Positions 1 through 13,424 are shown, counted from the first letter of the stretch. The stretch: 64,000 nt of DNA from Acidobacteriota bacterium (GCA_021846985.1 JAJZVX010000011.1:1-64000), one strand, 5' to 3'. The notes: a model not told the origin generated them from the letters alone. Made by a program: numbers and translations.

Positions 1-22
1 CGATCTGAACCGGAGTAATGAA

Positions 23-38
23 TGTGATCCAAATCACA
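23..38. promoter_or_regulatory. CRP/FNR-class operator before the nifJ operon
   Basis: The sequence TGTGATCCAAATCACA is a perfect 16-bp palindrome apart from its 6-nt centre and matches the classical CRP consensus TGTGA-N6-TCACA. It lies about 80 bp before the first gene of the plus-strand group that leads to nifJ. A -10-like TAGAAT follows at 49-54. Four more GTGA-N6-TCAC elements occur in the window, all before redox genes. The protein that binds is not known; a CRP/FNR-superfamily regulator is inferred. Confidence 0.7.
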
Positions 39-115
39 AGTGACAAGGTAGAATTGCGCAGTCTGGCCACCGCGCCCGGCCATCTCGGTTCTTGTCCGTG
101 CATCCGAAGGGACGC

Positions 116-436
116 ATGGGTCGGCGGAAGCCAGGGAAGGTGACTCAAGTGACCAGCAAAGAGTTCAGCGCATCGCTTGCGGGCCTGTTGCCGCCGCCAG
201 AGCTTGACGCTCCGTTGGCAGCCTTGTGGTGGGATGCAAAGGGAGACTGGACGCGCGCCCACTCCCTGGTCAATGATCTGGAAACGGCTGAAGGCATGGC
301 GGTTCATGCCTATCTGCACCGCAAGGAAGGTGTGAGATGGAACGCGGATTACTGGTATGGGCGGGCGGGTAGAACGTTCTACCGTCCGGCCCTCGAAGAG
401 GAGTGGCAGGCGCTGGTCGAGGGACTGATGCCCTGA
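116..436 (+). CDS. small conserved hypothetical protein
   Basis: Soluble protein of about 106 residues with no signal peptide or membrane segment. The middle is rich in tryptophan (ALWWDAKGDWTRAH) and is followed by a helical stretch with VHAYLHRKEG and a WNADYWYGRAG motif. I recall similar roughly 100-residue proteins of unknown function in many bacteria. The start is uncertain: ATG at 116 has AAGGGA just upstream, but GTG at 149 has GGAAGG at better spacing and would give about 95 residues. It stands first in the plus-strand group, 12 bp before the aldo/keto reductase, downstream of a CRP-like palindrome. Confidence 0.6.
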   Translation: MGRRKPGKVTQVTSKEFSASLAGLLPPPELDAPLAALWWDAKGDWTRAHSLVNDLETAEGMAVHAYLHRKEGVRWNADYWYGRAGRTFYRPALEEEWQALVEGLMP

Positions 437-448
437 AAGGGGCGTAGA

Positions 449-1627
449 ATGCAGTTTCAAATTACTGAAACAAAGGGGCCGGCTGTGCACGATCGGAGAT
501 TTGGAAAGCTGGATTGGAAGGCTTCGGCGCTGGGCTTTGGCTGCATGCGGTTTCCCACCGAGGATGGAGACCGGCTGAGTGCCAGAATCAAGGAAGACGA
601 AGCGGTGCGCATGCTGCGCCACGCCATCGACGGGGGCGTCAACTACGTGGATACGGCCTATCCCTACCACGGCGGCCGGAGCGAGATCGTGGTGGGCAAG
701 GCGCTGCGCGACGGGTACCGTCACAAGGTGCGGCTGGCAACCAAACTGCCCGTATGGCTCGTAAACTCCCCGGCAGACTTTGACCGCTTGCTCAATGAAC
801 AGCTCAAGAAGCTGGAGACCGGCCACATCGATTTCTATCTGCTTCACGCGCTGGGGAAAAAACGGTGGGACGAGATTGTGCTGCGCCACAATCTGCTCGA
901 ACAGGCGGCCAGGGCCCTCAAGGACGGACGGATCGGGCACCTGGGATTTTCGTTTCACGACGGCTATGAGGCCTTCGAGGAGATTGTGAACGGCGCCGAC
1001 CTGTGGAGCTTCTGCCAGATTCAGTACAACTACATGGACACGGAGAGCCAGGCAGGGATGCGCGGACTGAAGCTGGCCGCGGCAAAGGGTCTGGCCGTGG
1101 TGGTGATGGAGCCGCTGATGGGAGGGCGGCTGGCGGATCCGCCCCGGGATGTGCGCGAGAAAATGGAAGGCTTTCCCGTGCGCCGGACCCCCGCCGCCTG
1201 GGCCCTGCGCTGGCTGTGGGATCAGCCCGAGGTTTCCGTGGTGCTGAGCGGGATGAGCGCCATGGAGCAGGTGGACGAAAACCTGCGCATCGCGGACGAG
1301 GCGCGCGTCGGCTGCATGAGCGCGGAAGAGAACGCGCTCATCGGCCAGGCGCGGGAACTCTATCAGGCGCGAACGGTCATCCCCTGCACGCGGTGCAACT
1401 ACTGCATGCCGTGTCCCAACGGCGTGTTCATCCCGGCGAACTTCGAAATCTTCAATTACGCGCACCTTTTTGACGATGTGGCCACCGCCAAGTTCCGCTA
1501 CCAGGTCTTTCTGAACGAGGCGCAGCGCTCGGCATCGTGCATCGCCTGCGGGCTGTGCGAGGAACAATGCCCGCAGAAGATTTCCATCAGCGAGTGGATG
1601 CCGAAGGTGAGCGCCCTGTTGGCCTGA
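449..1627 (+). CDS. aldo/keto reductase with C-terminal ferredoxin-like 4Fe-4S domain
   Basis: 392-residue protein. The N-terminal two thirds form an aldo/keto reductase barrel with the usual catalytic tetrad: Asp68, Tyr73, Lys99 and His133. The C-terminal part carries two cysteine clusters, C313-C316-C319-C322 and C364-C367-C370-C374-Pro, spaced like a bacterial ferredoxin. Such fusions are known as 4Fe-4S aldo/keto reductases; their substrates are mostly unknown. The domain order suggests electron exchange between NAD(P)H, a carbonyl substrate and iron-sulfur carriers. The ATG at 449 has AAAGGGG upstream. It lies about 190 bp before nifJ on the same strand, so use of ferredoxin reduced by NifJ is plausible but inferred. 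Confidence 0.88.
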   Translation: MQFQITETKGPAVHDRRFGKLDWKASALGFGCMRFPTEDGDRLSARIKEDEAVRMLRHAIDGGVNYVDTAYPYHGGRSEIVVGKALRDGYRHKVRLATKLPVWLVNSPADFDRLLNEQLKKLETGHIDFYLLHALGKKRWDEIVLRHNLLEQAARALKDGRIGHLGFSFHDGYEAFEEIVNGADLWSFCQIQYNYMDTESQAGMRGLKLAAAKGLAVVVMEPLMGGRLADPPRDVREKMEGFPVRRTPAAWALRWLWDQPEVSVVLSGMSAMEQVDENLRIADEARVGCMSAEENALIGQARELYQARTVIPCTRCNYCMPCPNGVFIPANFEIFNYAHLFDDVATAKFRYQVFLNEAQRSASCIACGLCEEQCPQKISISEWMPKVSALLA

Positions 1628-1682
1628 CCATCGAACCGTGGCAAAAAGAAGAGCGGACTGGAGTTGGAACCCGTGTTTATTG

Positions 1683-1700
1683 CATGAAAAACATTTCATG
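1683..1700. promoter_or_regulatory. inverted repeat before nifJ
   Basis: CATGAAA-AACA-TTTCATG is a perfect inverted repeat with 7-bp arms and a 4-nt centre. It lies in the gap between the aldo/keto reductase and nifJ, 113 bp before the chosen nifJ start. There is no T-run, so it does not look like a terminator. It could be an operator for a dimeric regulator or an mRNA hairpin; which one cannot be told from sequence. Confidence 0.45.
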
Positions 1701-1813
1701 ATGCGAGAAACCCTCGCCTCCGTGTGTCTCACATCACTGCTCCTGCCCCCCTCCCGGAGACGACACTCACCCTAGCGGTTGATTTCCGCAGGCCGCGCTA
1801 TGAGGCAAAGGGA

Positions 1814-5436
<3,623 letters not shown>

Positions 5437-5440
<4 letters not shown>

Positions 5441-6453
5441 TCGATCTTTCCACACAGTATCTCGGCCTCAGCTTAAACGGGCCGATCGTGGTTTCATCCA
5501 CGCCCCTCTCCGAGTCGGTCGACAATGTCTGCCGTATGGAGGAATCCGGCGCCGCGGCGATTGTGTTGACCTCGTTGTTTGAGGAGCAACTGGCGCTCGA
5601 GTCGAAAGCTCTGGATGAGGATCTTTCCAGGGGCACGGAATCCTTCGCCGAGTCGCTCGACTACCTCCCCGACCTGCGCGATTACCGCATGACGCAGGAG
5701 GTCTACCTCGATCATCTGCGCCGCGCCAAGGCCGCCGTCAAGATCCCCATCATGGGGAGCCTGAACGGGGCCACAACAGGCGGCTGGGTGCGGTTCGCCA
5801 GGGAGATGGAGCAGGCGGGCGCGGATGCGCTGGAGTTGAATACCTATGCCCTGGCCACGGACCGGGGCCAGACCTCGGCCAGCCTGGAGACGCAGTTGCT
5901 GACGCTGGTGGAAAGCATCTGCCAGGCCGTCAAAGTGCCCGTCGCGGTCAAGTTGTCGCAGTCCTTTACGGCGCTGCCCAATCTGTCGGGGCAGCTTGAG
6001 GAAGCAGGAGCCCGCGGCGTGGTGCTGTTCAACCGTTTCTACCAGCCGGATTTCGATATCGAGACGTTGGAGGTGCGGCCCACGCTGCACTTCTCCACGC
6101 CTTCAGAGCTGCTGCCCCGTCTGCACTGGGCGGCGATCCTCTACGGGCATCTGAATCTGGACATCGCCGTTTCGGGCGGCGTACACTCGGCCGAGGATGT
6201 GCTCAAGAGCATCATGGCAGGAGCCAGCGTCGCCATGATGGCCTCGGCGCTGCACATCCACGGCATCGATCACATCGGACGGGTGCTGACGGATCTGCGC
6301 TACTGGATGGAAAAGCGGGAGTATGCTTCCATGGGTGAAATGCGCGGCAGCCTGAGCCGGCGTTCTGTGCCCGACACGTCGCCGTTCGACCGCGGCAACT
6401 ACATCAAGACGCTCAGCTCCTACAGCCTGCGTCAGACGGTGGCCGCCTTCTAA
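5437..6453 (+). CDS. dihydroorotate dehydrogenase-like flavoprotein
   Basis: 338-residue TIM-barrel flavoprotein of the DHODH/PreA superfamily. The FMN-phosphate end of the barrel is visible as a SGGVHSAEDVLKSIMAGA segment. The motif that in true DHODHs supplies the catalytic Cys or Ser (usually N-x-S/C-C-P-N) reads ELNTYALA at about residues 133-140, so dihydroorotate is an unlikely substrate. No PyrK partner lies nearby. The start codon overlaps the nifJ stop (ATGA). I recall that this protein often follows nifJ in distant bacteria, which suggests a conserved partner role in pyruvate or ferredoxin metabolism. The real substrate is unknown. Confidence 0.85.
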
Positions 6454-6558
6454 ATAAGCGTGCGCTGCCGTTCCACAGAAGCAAGCTTGGCGGACGCATG
6501 CAGGTGCGGCCGCCAGGCTTTTGTTTTTGCCAGGGAAGGCATAAGGAAATGCGCGCGG

Positions 6559-7044
6559 TCATCTACGGGCCGGATGGCCTGCGAGCCGAAGGATGGTGTC
6601 TTCCAGCAGCCGGCAGGCGGCGGGAAGCGCGCCGGTAACGGCGAGGCTGAACGTTTCGCCAAACGTCGTTGAGCCCGCGCCCACTGTAAGCAGAAGCGCT
6701 TGCGCCGGATGCGCGCCGTAAAAATCGCGCGCCAGGGCAAGCAGTTCCGGCGCGCCCACATGGTGGGTGGCCAGAGCCTCCACGCTCGAGGCGGGCGCAA
6801 CCGGCAGCACGCGAACCGCCCCCGGATCAGAGTCGATGGCGCAGTCAATGAAGATAGCCGACTCGGCCTGGGCCAGATCCTCGGCCACGTCTGGAGTCCA
6901 CTGGTGGCTCGCTAGGACGCGGACAGCGGGCTCGCGCTCAAAGCGCTCGGCCGCCCATTGCGCAAGCCACGGCCCAACACCGTCATCTCCGCGAACCGTG
7001 TTGCCGCAGGCGAGAACGAGGCATCGGACCGTGAGTGCCGTCAT
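6559..7044 (-). CDS. [NiFe]-hydrogenase maturation protease
   Basis: 161-residue member of the HyaD/HybD/HoxW endopeptidase family. It removes the C-terminal tail of the hydrogenase large subunit after nickel insertion. The N-terminal LACGNTVRGDDGVG motif contains the conserved acidic nickel-sensing residue; the aspartate of FIDCAID and the histidine of THHVG are the other expected ligands. It is the last gene of the hox operon, 12 bp after hoxH, whose product carries a matching 24-residue tail. HoxW is the natural name by context. Confidence 0.9.
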   Translation of the reverse strand: MTALTVRCLVLACGNTVRGDDGVGPWLAQWAAERFEREPAVRVLASHQWTPDVAEDLAQAESAIFIDCAIDSDPGAVRVLPVAPASSVEALATHHVGAPELLALARDFYGAHPAQALLLTVGAGSTTFGETFSLAVTGALPAACRLLEDTILRLAGHPARR

Positions 7045-7056
7045 GGCGCTGCCCGT

Positions 7057-8478
7057 CTAACGAACCAGCCGGTCCAGTACCTCGCCGTTAGAACTGACCA
7101 GCGAGAGAACCAGCGGCATCTGGCCGAAGGCGTGGGTGGAGCAACTCAGGCAGGGATCGAAGGTGCGGACCACCGCCTCTACGCGATTGAGCGCGCCTTC
7201 GGTAAACTTTCCGTCCTTCACATAGGCCTTCGACGCCTGCAGAACGCCCCTGTCCATGGCTCTGTTGTTGTGGCCGGTGGCGACCACCAGGTTGGCCCAG
7301 ACAATCTTGCCGTTTTCGTCCACCTTGTAGTTGTGCACCAGGGTGCCGCGCGGCGCTTCGATCTGGCCGGCCCCCTCCAGACGGTTGACGCCCGCGGAGG
7401 CGCGGACATGCGTGTCCAGAATCAGCGGATCGGCAAGAATCCGTTCGATCTTCTCAATGCCGTAGAGGGCTTCGATGAGCCGCGCATGATGATAGTGGAA
7501 GGAGCTTTCGACGGGGCCCTCGGCGATCTGCTTGAACTCCGCCAGTTCCTTGTCCGCCAGCGGCGTCCCCATCTGCTTGACGATGTTCAGGCGCGCCAGC
7601 GGCCCCACGCGGTAGCAGCCCTGTGGATAGCCAAGCGGCTTGTAGTAGACGAACTTCGTATAGGAATAGGACTCCGCGGCCTCGCCAAACACCTCGGAAA
7701 AATGATTGGCGGTGATGTCGTCTTCGACGATTTCGCCCTGGGGGTCGATGAAGCGCAGCGCGCCGTCGGTAAATTCGATGGACTCATCTTCGTTGATGAG
7801 ACCAAGATAATGCGACGGAAAGTTGGCAAAAACCTCGATCTCCTGCTGGAAGTTGGAGGCAATCTGCTTGTAGGCGGTGAGGGCCAGCTTGAGGTTGGCA
7901 TAGGCCTCCGGGATCATGGCCAGAATCTCATCGCGGTGGGCGGAGGAAAGCGGCTCAGTCACGCCGCCCGGAATCACCCAGCCCGAATGAATGCGCTTGC
8001 GGCCCAGCAGCTCGATGATGTGCTGTCCGAAGCGGCGCAGGCCGATGCCGGCGCGCCCAAGCTCGGGGCGGGCGGCGGCCACCCCAAAAATGTGCCGGGT
8101 CGCAGGGTCGGCGTCCATCCCCAGAAGCAGATCAGGCGAGGACAGATGGAAAAAGCTGAGAGCATGAGACTGGACCATCTGGGCCAGGTTCAGCATGCGC
8201 CGCAGTTGCGCGGCCGTGTGTGGAATGCGCACCGACATGATGGCCTCGCACGCCTTCGCGGAGGCCACCAGGTGCGAAACCGGGCAGATGCCGCAGATGC
8301 GCGCCATGAGGCCGGGCATCTCATAGAACGGACGCCCCTCGGAAAACTTTTCAAAGCCGCGCACCTGGGTCACATGAAAGTGCGCGTCCTCAACCTCGCC
8401 CTTGCTGTTGAGCTGGATGGTGACCTTGCCGTGTCCTTCGAGGCGTGTGACAGGATCGATGGTAATCGTTTGACTCAT
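7057..8478 (-). CDS. hoxH: NAD-reducing hydrogenase large subunit
   Basis: 473-residue large subunit holding the NiFe active site. The two cysteine pairs that bind nickel are both present: RICGICP (Cys62, Cys65) and DPCLSCSTH (Cys443, Cys446, then His449). After His449 there is a 24-residue tail of the kind cut off during maturation, so this is a maturable enzyme. N-terminal [12 protein letters not shown] is typical of the family. Company with hoxE, F, U and Y marks it as a group 3d bidirectional enzyme linking H2 and NAD(H). It is separated from hoxY by 15 bp. Confidence 0.95.
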   Translation of the reverse strand: MSQTITIDPVTRLEGHGKVTIQLNSKGEVEDAHFHVTQVRGFEKFSEGRPFYEMPGLMARICGICPVSHLVASAKACEAIMSVRIPHTAAQLRRMLNLAQMVQSHALSFFHLSSPDLLLGMDADPATRHIFGVAAARPELGRAGIGLRRFGQHIIELLGRKRIHSGWVIPGGVTEPLSSAHRDEILAMIPEAYANLKLALTAYKQIASNFQQEIEVFANFPSHYLGLINEDESIEFTDGALRFIDPQGEIVEDDITANHFSEVFGEAAESYSYTKFVYYKPLGYPQGCYRVGPLARLNIVKQMGTPLADKELAEFKQIAEGPVESSFHYHHARLIEALYGIEKIERILADPLILDTHVRASAGVNRLEGAGQIEAPRGTLVHNYKVDENGKIVWANLVVATGHNNRAMDRGVLQASKAYVKDGKFTEGALNRVEAVVRTFDPCLSCSTHAFGQMPLVLSLVSSNGEVLDRLVR

Positions 8479-8493
8479 GGCGGCTCCTGGAGA

Positions 8494-9027
8494 CTAGGCT
8501 CCAAAACGGGTGAGGGAGGAAATGTCTACAGGCTGGCCCGTGGCCAGCGCGGTGAGCACGGTGTAAAGGGTGTTGGCCGAGGGCGGACAGCCGGGAAGAA
8601 AGATGTCCACTTTGACAAACTCGTGAATGGGGCGCACGACTTTGAGCAGATTGGGCACCACCACGCAGGGAATCTGCTGCTGGGTGGTGGTGTTTTCAAT
8701 GTAGGCGCGATTGAGAATGGCCTCGGGACCGAACGGGTTGCGCATGGACGGCACATTGCCCGCAACCGCGCAGTCTCCCATGGCCACAAGCGTCCTGGTA
8801 TGAGCGCGGACTTTCTTGATCTTCTTCTCGTCATCGACGGATGCCACCGCTCCCTCGACCAGGGCAATGTCCACCTCGCCGGGAAACTCTTTGGCGTCCA
8901 CGATGGGGCTGTAGACAATCTCGATCAATTCCGCCAGTTCCAGGAGCCGCTCGTCCATGTCCAGAAAGGACATGTGACAGCCCGAGCACCCATCCAGCCA
9001 CACCGTTGCAACCTTGAGTTTGCTCAT
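8494..9027 (-). CDS. hoxY: NAD-reducing hydrogenase small subunit
   Basis: 177-residue small subunit, short as is usual for group 3 soluble enzymes; it has no Tat signal. It carries the proximal 4Fe-4S cluster: the N-terminal [12 protein letters not shown] pair (Cys14, Cys17), a MGDCAV cysteine and a LPGCPPSA cysteine near the C-terminus. It passes electrons between HoxH and the HoxU/HoxF diaphorase part. Its start overlaps the end of hoxU by 4 bp (ATGA). Confidence 0.94.
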   Translation of the reverse strand: MSKLKVATVWLDGCSGCHMSFLDMDERLLELAELIEIVYSPIVDAKEFPGEVDIALVEGAVASVDDEKKIKKVRAHTRTLVAMGDCAVAGNVPSMRNPFGPEAILNRAYIENTTTQQQIPCVVVPNLLKVVRPIHEFVKVDIFLPGCPPSANTLYTVLTALATGQPVDISSLTRFGA

Positions 9028-9737
9028 CGCGCCTCCCTCATCAGATTCAGATAGGGCAGAAAATCGGGGTTCTTGGGATTATCGGTGCCAATCTTGCTCT
9101 TTTCAAACAGGGCACCGGTGGGACAAACCTGCACGCACTTGCCGCAGCGCGTGCACGTCGAGCTCCCCCAATCCTGATGCAGATCCGTGATCACGATGGA
9201 GTTGATGCCGCGCCCCATCACATCCCACACGTGAGCGCCCTCAATCTCCGCGCAAACCCTCACGCACCGCGTGCAGAGTATGCAGCGGTTGTGATCCGCC
9301 GTGAACCGGTCGTGCGAAGCATCCACGGAAAGCTGCGGGTTGCGGTAGGGCATGCGCACGTGGGTCAAACCCTGCTCCTGCGCCAGCGTTTGCAGCTCGC
9401 AGTGCCCGTTGGAGACGCACACCGAGCAAATGTGGTTGCGCTCCGCGAAAAGAAGCTCGAGGATGGTGCGGCGGTGCCGGCGCAGACGCTCGGAGTTGGT
9501 GACGACCTCCATGCCTTCGAAAACCGTTGCGACGCACGCCGGAAGCAGCTTGTTGCTGCCCTTGATTTCCACCAGGCACAGACGGCACGCGCCAACGTTG
9601 CTGAGGCCCTCCACGTGGCATAGCGTCGGAATGTGAATATCGTGCTCCCGCGCCACTTCCAGAATGGTCTGCCCGCGCCGCGCGCTCACTTCCTGGTCGT
9701 CGATGATGAGAGTTTTGACTTCTACGGCATCGGTCAT
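9024..9737 (-). CDS. hoxU: bidirectional hydrogenase diaphorase subunit, NuoG-like
   Basis: 237-residue iron-sulfur protein matching the N-terminal part of NuoG. It has a plant-type 2Fe-2S site (Cys40, Cys51, Cys54, Cys67), then a His/Cys 4Fe-4S site in the [18 protein letters not shown] region, and finally two 4Fe-4S motifs ([11 protein letters not shown] and [12 protein letters not shown]). It wires HoxF to HoxY. ATG at 9737 is chosen because AGGAGG lies just upstream and it overlaps the hoxF stop as ATGA. The frame is open for 27 more codons upstream but these look non-coding. Confidence 0.93.
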   Translation of the reverse strand: MTDAVEVKTLIIDDQEVSARRGQTILEVAREHDIHIPTLCHVEGLSNVGACRLCLVEIKGSNKLLPACVATVFEGMEVVTNSERLRRHRRTILELLFAERNHICSVCVSNGHCELQTLAQEQGLTHVRMPYRNPQLSVDASHDRFTADHNRCILCTRCVRVCAEIEGAHVWDVMGRGINSIVITDLHQDWGSSTCTRCGKCVQVCPTGALFEKSKIGTDNPKNPDFLPYLNLMREAR

Positions 9738-11407
9738 GCCACCACCTCCTGCGATACGGCGGGCGCGAAGACGTCGGCTTCCGCGCCGGCGTGCATATGG
9801 CAAACTCCGGCGGGACACCGCTTGTTGGCAATGTGCTCAAGGTACTCGCTGCGGAAGTACTTCAGCGTGCTGAGCACGGGGTTGGGGGCTGTCTGGCCCA
9901 ACCCGCACAGGCTCGTCTCCTTCACCGTGACGCACAGATCCTCGATCAGCGCCAGATCGTCCATCGTCCCCTTGCCCGTGCAGATGCGCGTTAGAAGCGT
10001 GTACATCTGCGCCGTCCCCGCGCGGCAGGGTATGCACTTGCCGCACGATTCGGTCATGCAGAACTCAATGAAAAAACGGGCCACATTGACCATGCAGGAG
10101 GTGTCGTCCATGACGATCATGCCCCCGGAACCCATGATCGACCCCGCCGCCATCAGCGCGTCATAGCTGACGCCGATGTCCAGCATCTCCGCCGGAATGC
10201 AGCCGCCCGAGGGACCGCCCGTCTGAACAGCCTTCAGAGTGTGGCCTGGCGGCACTCCGCCCCCGATCACTTCGATGATCTGGCGCAGCTTGATGCCCAT
10301 GGGCACCTCGACAAGACCGGTATTGGCAATCTTGCCGGTGAGCGCGAAAACCTTCGTGCCTTTGCTGCGCTCCGAGCCCATGCTGGAAAACCACTTGCCG
10401 CCATTGCGGATGATGGGCGGGATGTTGGCGTAGGTCTCCACGTTATTGATCAGCGTGGGCTTGCCCCATAGGCCGCTTACCGCAGGATACGGCGGTCGCG
10501 GTCTGGGCGTGCCTCGCTTGCCTTCGATCGAGGCAATCAGCGCCGTTTCCTCTCCGCACACAAACGCTCCCGCGCCCAGGCGGATTTCAATATCGAAGCT
10601 GAAGGGCGTATTGCAGATGTTGATGCCCAGAAGGCCCCGGCGGCGCGCCTCGCGCAGCGCCATGGTGAGCCGGGAGACAGCGATCGGATATTCGGCGCGG
10701 ACATAAATGTAGCCCTTGCTGGCGCCCACGGCATAGGCGGCCAAAGCCATCCCCTCGATCACGCGGTGCGGATCGCCTTCCATCACGCTGCGATCCATGA
10801 AGGCGCCCGGATCGCCCTCGTCGCCGTTGCAGACCACGTACTTCACGTCGCCGGCCGCCTTGGCTACGGTGCCCCATTTCAAGCCGGTTGGGTAGCCGCC
10901 GCCGCCGCGTCCACGCAGGCCGCTCTCCGTTATGCGGTGGATCACGCCGCCCGGCGTCATCTCCATCAACACGGTCACAAGGGCCTTGTACCCCTCCCGC
11001 GCGATATAGTCGTCGATCTTTTCCGGATCAATATAGCCGGCGTTTTCCAGCACCACCCGCATCTGGCTGTCGAAGTGCTCGTTCAACTCGCACTGCAACT
11101 CTGCGACGGGCTCGCCGCCCAGACTATCGACAATGCCCTGCGCGCGGCCGGGGCTCACGTGCCCGTAAAGCGTCTTGTCGGGATCCACCCGCACAAGCGG
11201 CCCGTGCGAACAGGGCCCCATGCACCCGGTGCGGCGTACCAGTACTTTCTTTCCAGAAGCCTCCGCGCTTCGCAGCAGCGCGTCGCGCAGCTTGTCCGAG
11301 CCCTGGCTGGCGCAGGCAAGATCCATGCACACGCTCACTTCGTAATCGAAATTCGCGTTCTCCCGCCGGACGCTCTCCGCTATCTGTTCCAGTTCCTCGA
11401 TCGTCAT
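9734..11407 (-). CDS. hoxF: bidirectional hydrogenase NADH-binding subunit, NuoF-like
   Basis: About 557 residues. The N-terminus is a thioredoxin-like 2Fe-2S domain (CMDLAC and GCMGPC pairs). The rest is NuoF-like: FMN and NADH sites ([27 protein letters not shown]), the SLBB region, and a 4Fe-4S site ([10 protein letters not shown] plus SLCGLGQ). A last CPAGVC motif sits near the C-terminus. This is the diaphorase that exchanges electrons with NAD(H). ATG at 11407 is preferred over the in-frame start at 11419 because it makes a 4-bp ATGA overlap with hoxE. Confidence 0.94.
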   Translation of the reverse strand: MTIEELEQIAESVRRENANFDYEVSVCMDLACASQGSDKLRDALLRSAEASGKKVLVRRTGCMGPCSHGPLVRVDPDKTLYGHVSPGRAQGIVDSLGGEPVAELQCELNEHFDSQMRVVLENAGYIDPEKIDDYIAREGYKALVTVLMEMTPGGVIHRITESGLRGRGGGGYPTGLKWGTVAKAAGDVKYVVCNGDEGDPGAFMDRSVMEGDPHRVIEGMALAAYAVGASKGYIYVRAEYPIAVSRLTMALREARRRGLLGINICNTPFSFDIEIRLGAGAFVCGEETALIASIEGKRGTPRPRPPYPAVSGLWGKPTLINNVETYANIPPIIRNGGKWFSSMGSERSKGTKVFALTGKIANTGLVEVPMGIKLRQIIEVIGGGVPPGHTLKAVQTGGPSGGCIPAEMLDIGVSYDALMAAGSIMGSGGMIVMDDTSCMVNVARFFIEFCMTESCGKCIPCRAGTAQMYTLLTRICTGKGTMDDLALIEDLCVTVKETSLCGLGQTAPNPVLSTLKYFRSEYLEHIANKRCPAGVCHMHAGAEADVFAPAVSQEVVA

Positions 11408-11901
11408 TCCACTGCCCACCTCTCCAGTTGCTCGATCAACTGTTCAGAAGTTCTCTCGCCGGTCACTTCTCCATCTGCCAACATCACCGGCGCGCGGCTG
11501 CACGCGCCTACGCAGCGGGCCGTCATCAGGCTCACCTGGCCGTCCGCGGTCGTGTGCCCCGGCACAATTCCCAATCGCTCTTCGGCCGCAGCAATCAGCT
11601 TGTCGGCGCCCTTGATGTAGCAGGCGGTGCCGGCGCACACGGTCAGCGTGTGCTTGCCGGGCGGCTTCAGACTGAAGTAGTGGTAGAAGGTCGCCACTCC
11701 GTAGGCCTGGCTCAACGGCACGCGCAGCGAAAGCGCCACAAATCGAATGGCGTTGTCGTCCAAGTAGCCGAAGGAAGACTGCACCGCATGAAGCGTCTCA
11801 ATCAGGGCATGGCGGGCAAAGCCGTTCTTGCGCATGGCGCCATTCACGATCTTCCATCGTTTATCGTCACTGGGCAACGGCGGTGGGATGAATGCGGACA
11901 C
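11404..11901 (-). CDS. hoxE: bidirectional hydrogenase subunit, NuoE-like
   Basis: 165-residue thioredoxin-fold 2Fe-2S subunit. The four ligands are visible as CAGTAC and CVGAC (C-x4-C, then C-x3-C), exactly as in NuoE. The GTG at 11901 is chosen: it has GGAGGG 4 nt upstream and gives the usual length; the open frame runs on to another GTG at 12024, but that adds about 40 residues unlike the family. First gene of the six-gene minus-strand hox operon, with both CRP-like palindromes lying upstream. Confidence 0.9.
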   Translation of the reverse strand: MSAFIPPPLPSDDKRWKIVNGAMRKNGFARHALIETLHAVQSSFGYLDDNAIRFVALSLRVPLSQAYGVATFYHYFSLKPPGKHTLTVCAGTACYIKGADKLIAAAEERLGIVPGHTTADGQVSLMTARCVGACSRAPVMLADGEVTGERTSEQLIEQLERWAVE

Positions 11902-12001
11902 GATACCCTCCCAAATCTGAAACGGCACACGCCCCGAGTGGCTCCAGAGCGCGAGTTCCAACTGTGATTCTAATCTTAGTGTGCGCGCGATGGCTGCTAC
12001 C

Positions 12002-12015
12002 GTGACACCAGTCAC
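12002..12015. promoter_or_regulatory. CRP/FNR-class operator before hox, proximal
   Basis: GTGACACCAGTCAC: GTGA and TCAC half sites with a 6-nt spacer. It lies about 100 bp before the chosen hoxE start. With the -10-like TAAGAT at 11978-11973, its centre would sit near -42 of hox transcription, the position from which CRP/FNR proteins usually activate. The binding protein is inferred. Confidence 0.62.
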
Positions 12016-12118
12016 GCGCGCCACGGGGGAATCCCATCTTCTGAGAAATAGACGCTTGTATCAGATTGGAAAGCAAAGGCTTGCGTAAACAGTCTCCAAG
12101 CCGCCCTCACTTTTTTCC

Positions 12119-12132
12119 GTGACCCCTATCAC
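12119..12132. promoter_or_regulatory. CRP/FNR-class operator before hox, distal
   Basis: GTGACCCCTATCAC: GTGA and TCAC half sites with a 6-nt spacer, 117 bp (about 11 helical turns) from the proximal site. The two sites are therefore on roughly the same DNA face. It could support cooperative activation of hox or serve the divergent TauE-like gene 420 bp away. Confidence 0.6.
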
Positions 12133-12551
12133 GCCGCTATCTCCGCTTATTGAAGTTCTGCATGACTGAAGTGATGTATATCTTCGTACTTACTGGATGA
12201 TAGATCAGGCCGGTGATATAAGAGTGAACTTAGCTCCTCGGCGCGATGCAAAGCTGCCTCAATGTTTTCTCGGACTCTCTCTGTTGATGCAAGAACGGTC
12301 GCGCCAGTTGTGCGGCAGGCATGGAACATCTCGCGAACGACAATTGCCAGGGGTCCTTCTTTGCCGCCTGTCTGCGGCCTCCACTGCGCGCGCGCCACCA
12401 CCCGGAGTGAAACTTCCCGCCGCGCTTGCCCAGCCCCGCCGGAAGAGGCACACTTCGCCGCCCGCACTTCGTGAAAGGATAGGATGGAGCGGAAGTACAA
12501 GCATTCCGCGTGCCATCGCAGACCGGGATTCGTTCCGGAGGATGAGGCCTG

Positions 12552-13280
12552 ATGCATGCGGTTCTGGAATGGACGGGGCTGACGGCTGCTGCCTTGCTGG
12601 CTTCAACGCTGGCAGCGGTAACAGGCTTTGGCGGCGCGGCCGTGTTGCTGCCGGTGCTGATAGTGGTCTTCGGTGTGCGCGCGGCGGTTCCAATTCTTAC
12701 CGTGGCGCAGTTGATTGGAAACGGCAGCCGCGTGTGGTTGAACCGGCGCGAGCTCGACTGGCGCGTGGTCGGGTGGTTTGCGCTCGGCGGCGTGCCCATG
12801 GCGCTGCTGGGCGGTTATCTGTTTGCCGCGGCGCCGTCGCAGTCGCTCACCAGGCTGCTGGGCGCGTTCCTTCTGCTGGTGGTATTGTGGCGGCATCTGC
12901 GTCCCAGGCGGCCGGGCGCGTTTCCCGCGCCGGTATTCGCGGGCATTGGCGCCGGGGCGAGCTTTCTCTCGGCGCTGCTGGGCAGCGTGGGGCCGCTGAT
13001 GGCGCCCTTCTTTCTTGCCTATGGCCTGGTGAAGGGCGCTTATATCGGTACAGAAGCGCTCTCGACCGTGGTGATGCATGTGACCAAACTGATTGCTTAC
13101 CGGGAAACCTTGGTTCTTCCACTGCACGATGTGTGGGTCGGACTGGCGCTGGGGCCGCCGATGGTTCTGGGCTCTTTCCTGGGGAAGCGCATCGTGGACC
13201 GGCTGCCGGAGAAGGTGTTTGTGGCGATCGTCGAGGCGGTGCTGATCGTGGCGGGACTGGGATTCCTGATCCGGGGCTAA
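12552..13280 (+). CDS. TauE/SafE-family sulfite/anion exporter-like permease
   Basis: 242-residue inner-membrane protein with about seven to eight hydrophobic segments in the two-fold repeat pattern of the TauE/SafE (DUF81) family. The first repeat begins VTGFGGAAVLLPVL, and the second has SALLGSVGPLMAPFFLAYGL; both are the family's glycine-rich helices. Family members move sulfite, sulfonates or other organic anions; the substrate here is unknown. ATG at 12552 follows a GGAGGATGAGG stretch. It sits between hox and hypF but has no clear link with hydrogenase. Confidence 0.85.
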   Translation: MHAVLEWTGLTAAALLASTLAAVTGFGGAAVLLPVLIVVFGVRAAVPILTVAQLIGNGSRVWLNRRELDWRVVGWFALGGVPMALLGGYLFAAAPSQSLTRLLGAFLLLVVLWRHLRPRRPGAFPAPVFAGIGAGASFLSALLGSVGPLMAPFFLAYGLVKGAYIGTEALSTVVMHVTKLIAYRETLVLPLHDVWVGLALGPPMVLGSFLGKRIVDRLPEKVFVAIVEAVLIVAGLGFLIRG

Positions 13281-13424
13281 GGCGCCGCGGCCTTGGCGGC
13301 AAACGTGCGCGCTCCTTCCTCATGGCGTCACGATTTGTCCCGCAGGCTTCGAACGCCAGCGGCCGTAGGCTATCCTGACTGCGAAGCGAGGAGCGGATTG
13401 AGCCAAGAGCGTCAGGATGCGGCG

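Larger units (their letters stand above)
11902..12551. other. regulatory gap between hoxE and the TauE-like gene
   Basis: About 650 bp between divergent genes. It holds two CRP-like palindromes and, on the minus strand, the -10-like hexamers TAAGAT (11978-11973) and TAGAAT (11972-11967). The first would put a start about 42 bp from the centre of the nearer palindrome, the geometry of a class II activated promoter. A minus-strand open frame at 12147-12557 exists but shows no recognisable domain, so no gene is called here. Confidence 0.55.

Noticed and set aside
1724-1813. N-terminal extension of nifJ from a GTG
   Set aside because: The 30 extra residues do not resemble the family, and the ATG at 1814 has a better ribosome site.
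6958-9054. A 698-codon plus-strand open frame
   Set aside because: It is antisense to hoxH and hoxY, which have all ligand motifs.
12147-12557. A 136-codon minus-strand open frame between hox and the TauE-like gene
   Set aside because: No domain, no good ribosome site, overlaps the TauE start, and lies next to an operator. A profile search with a hit would change this.
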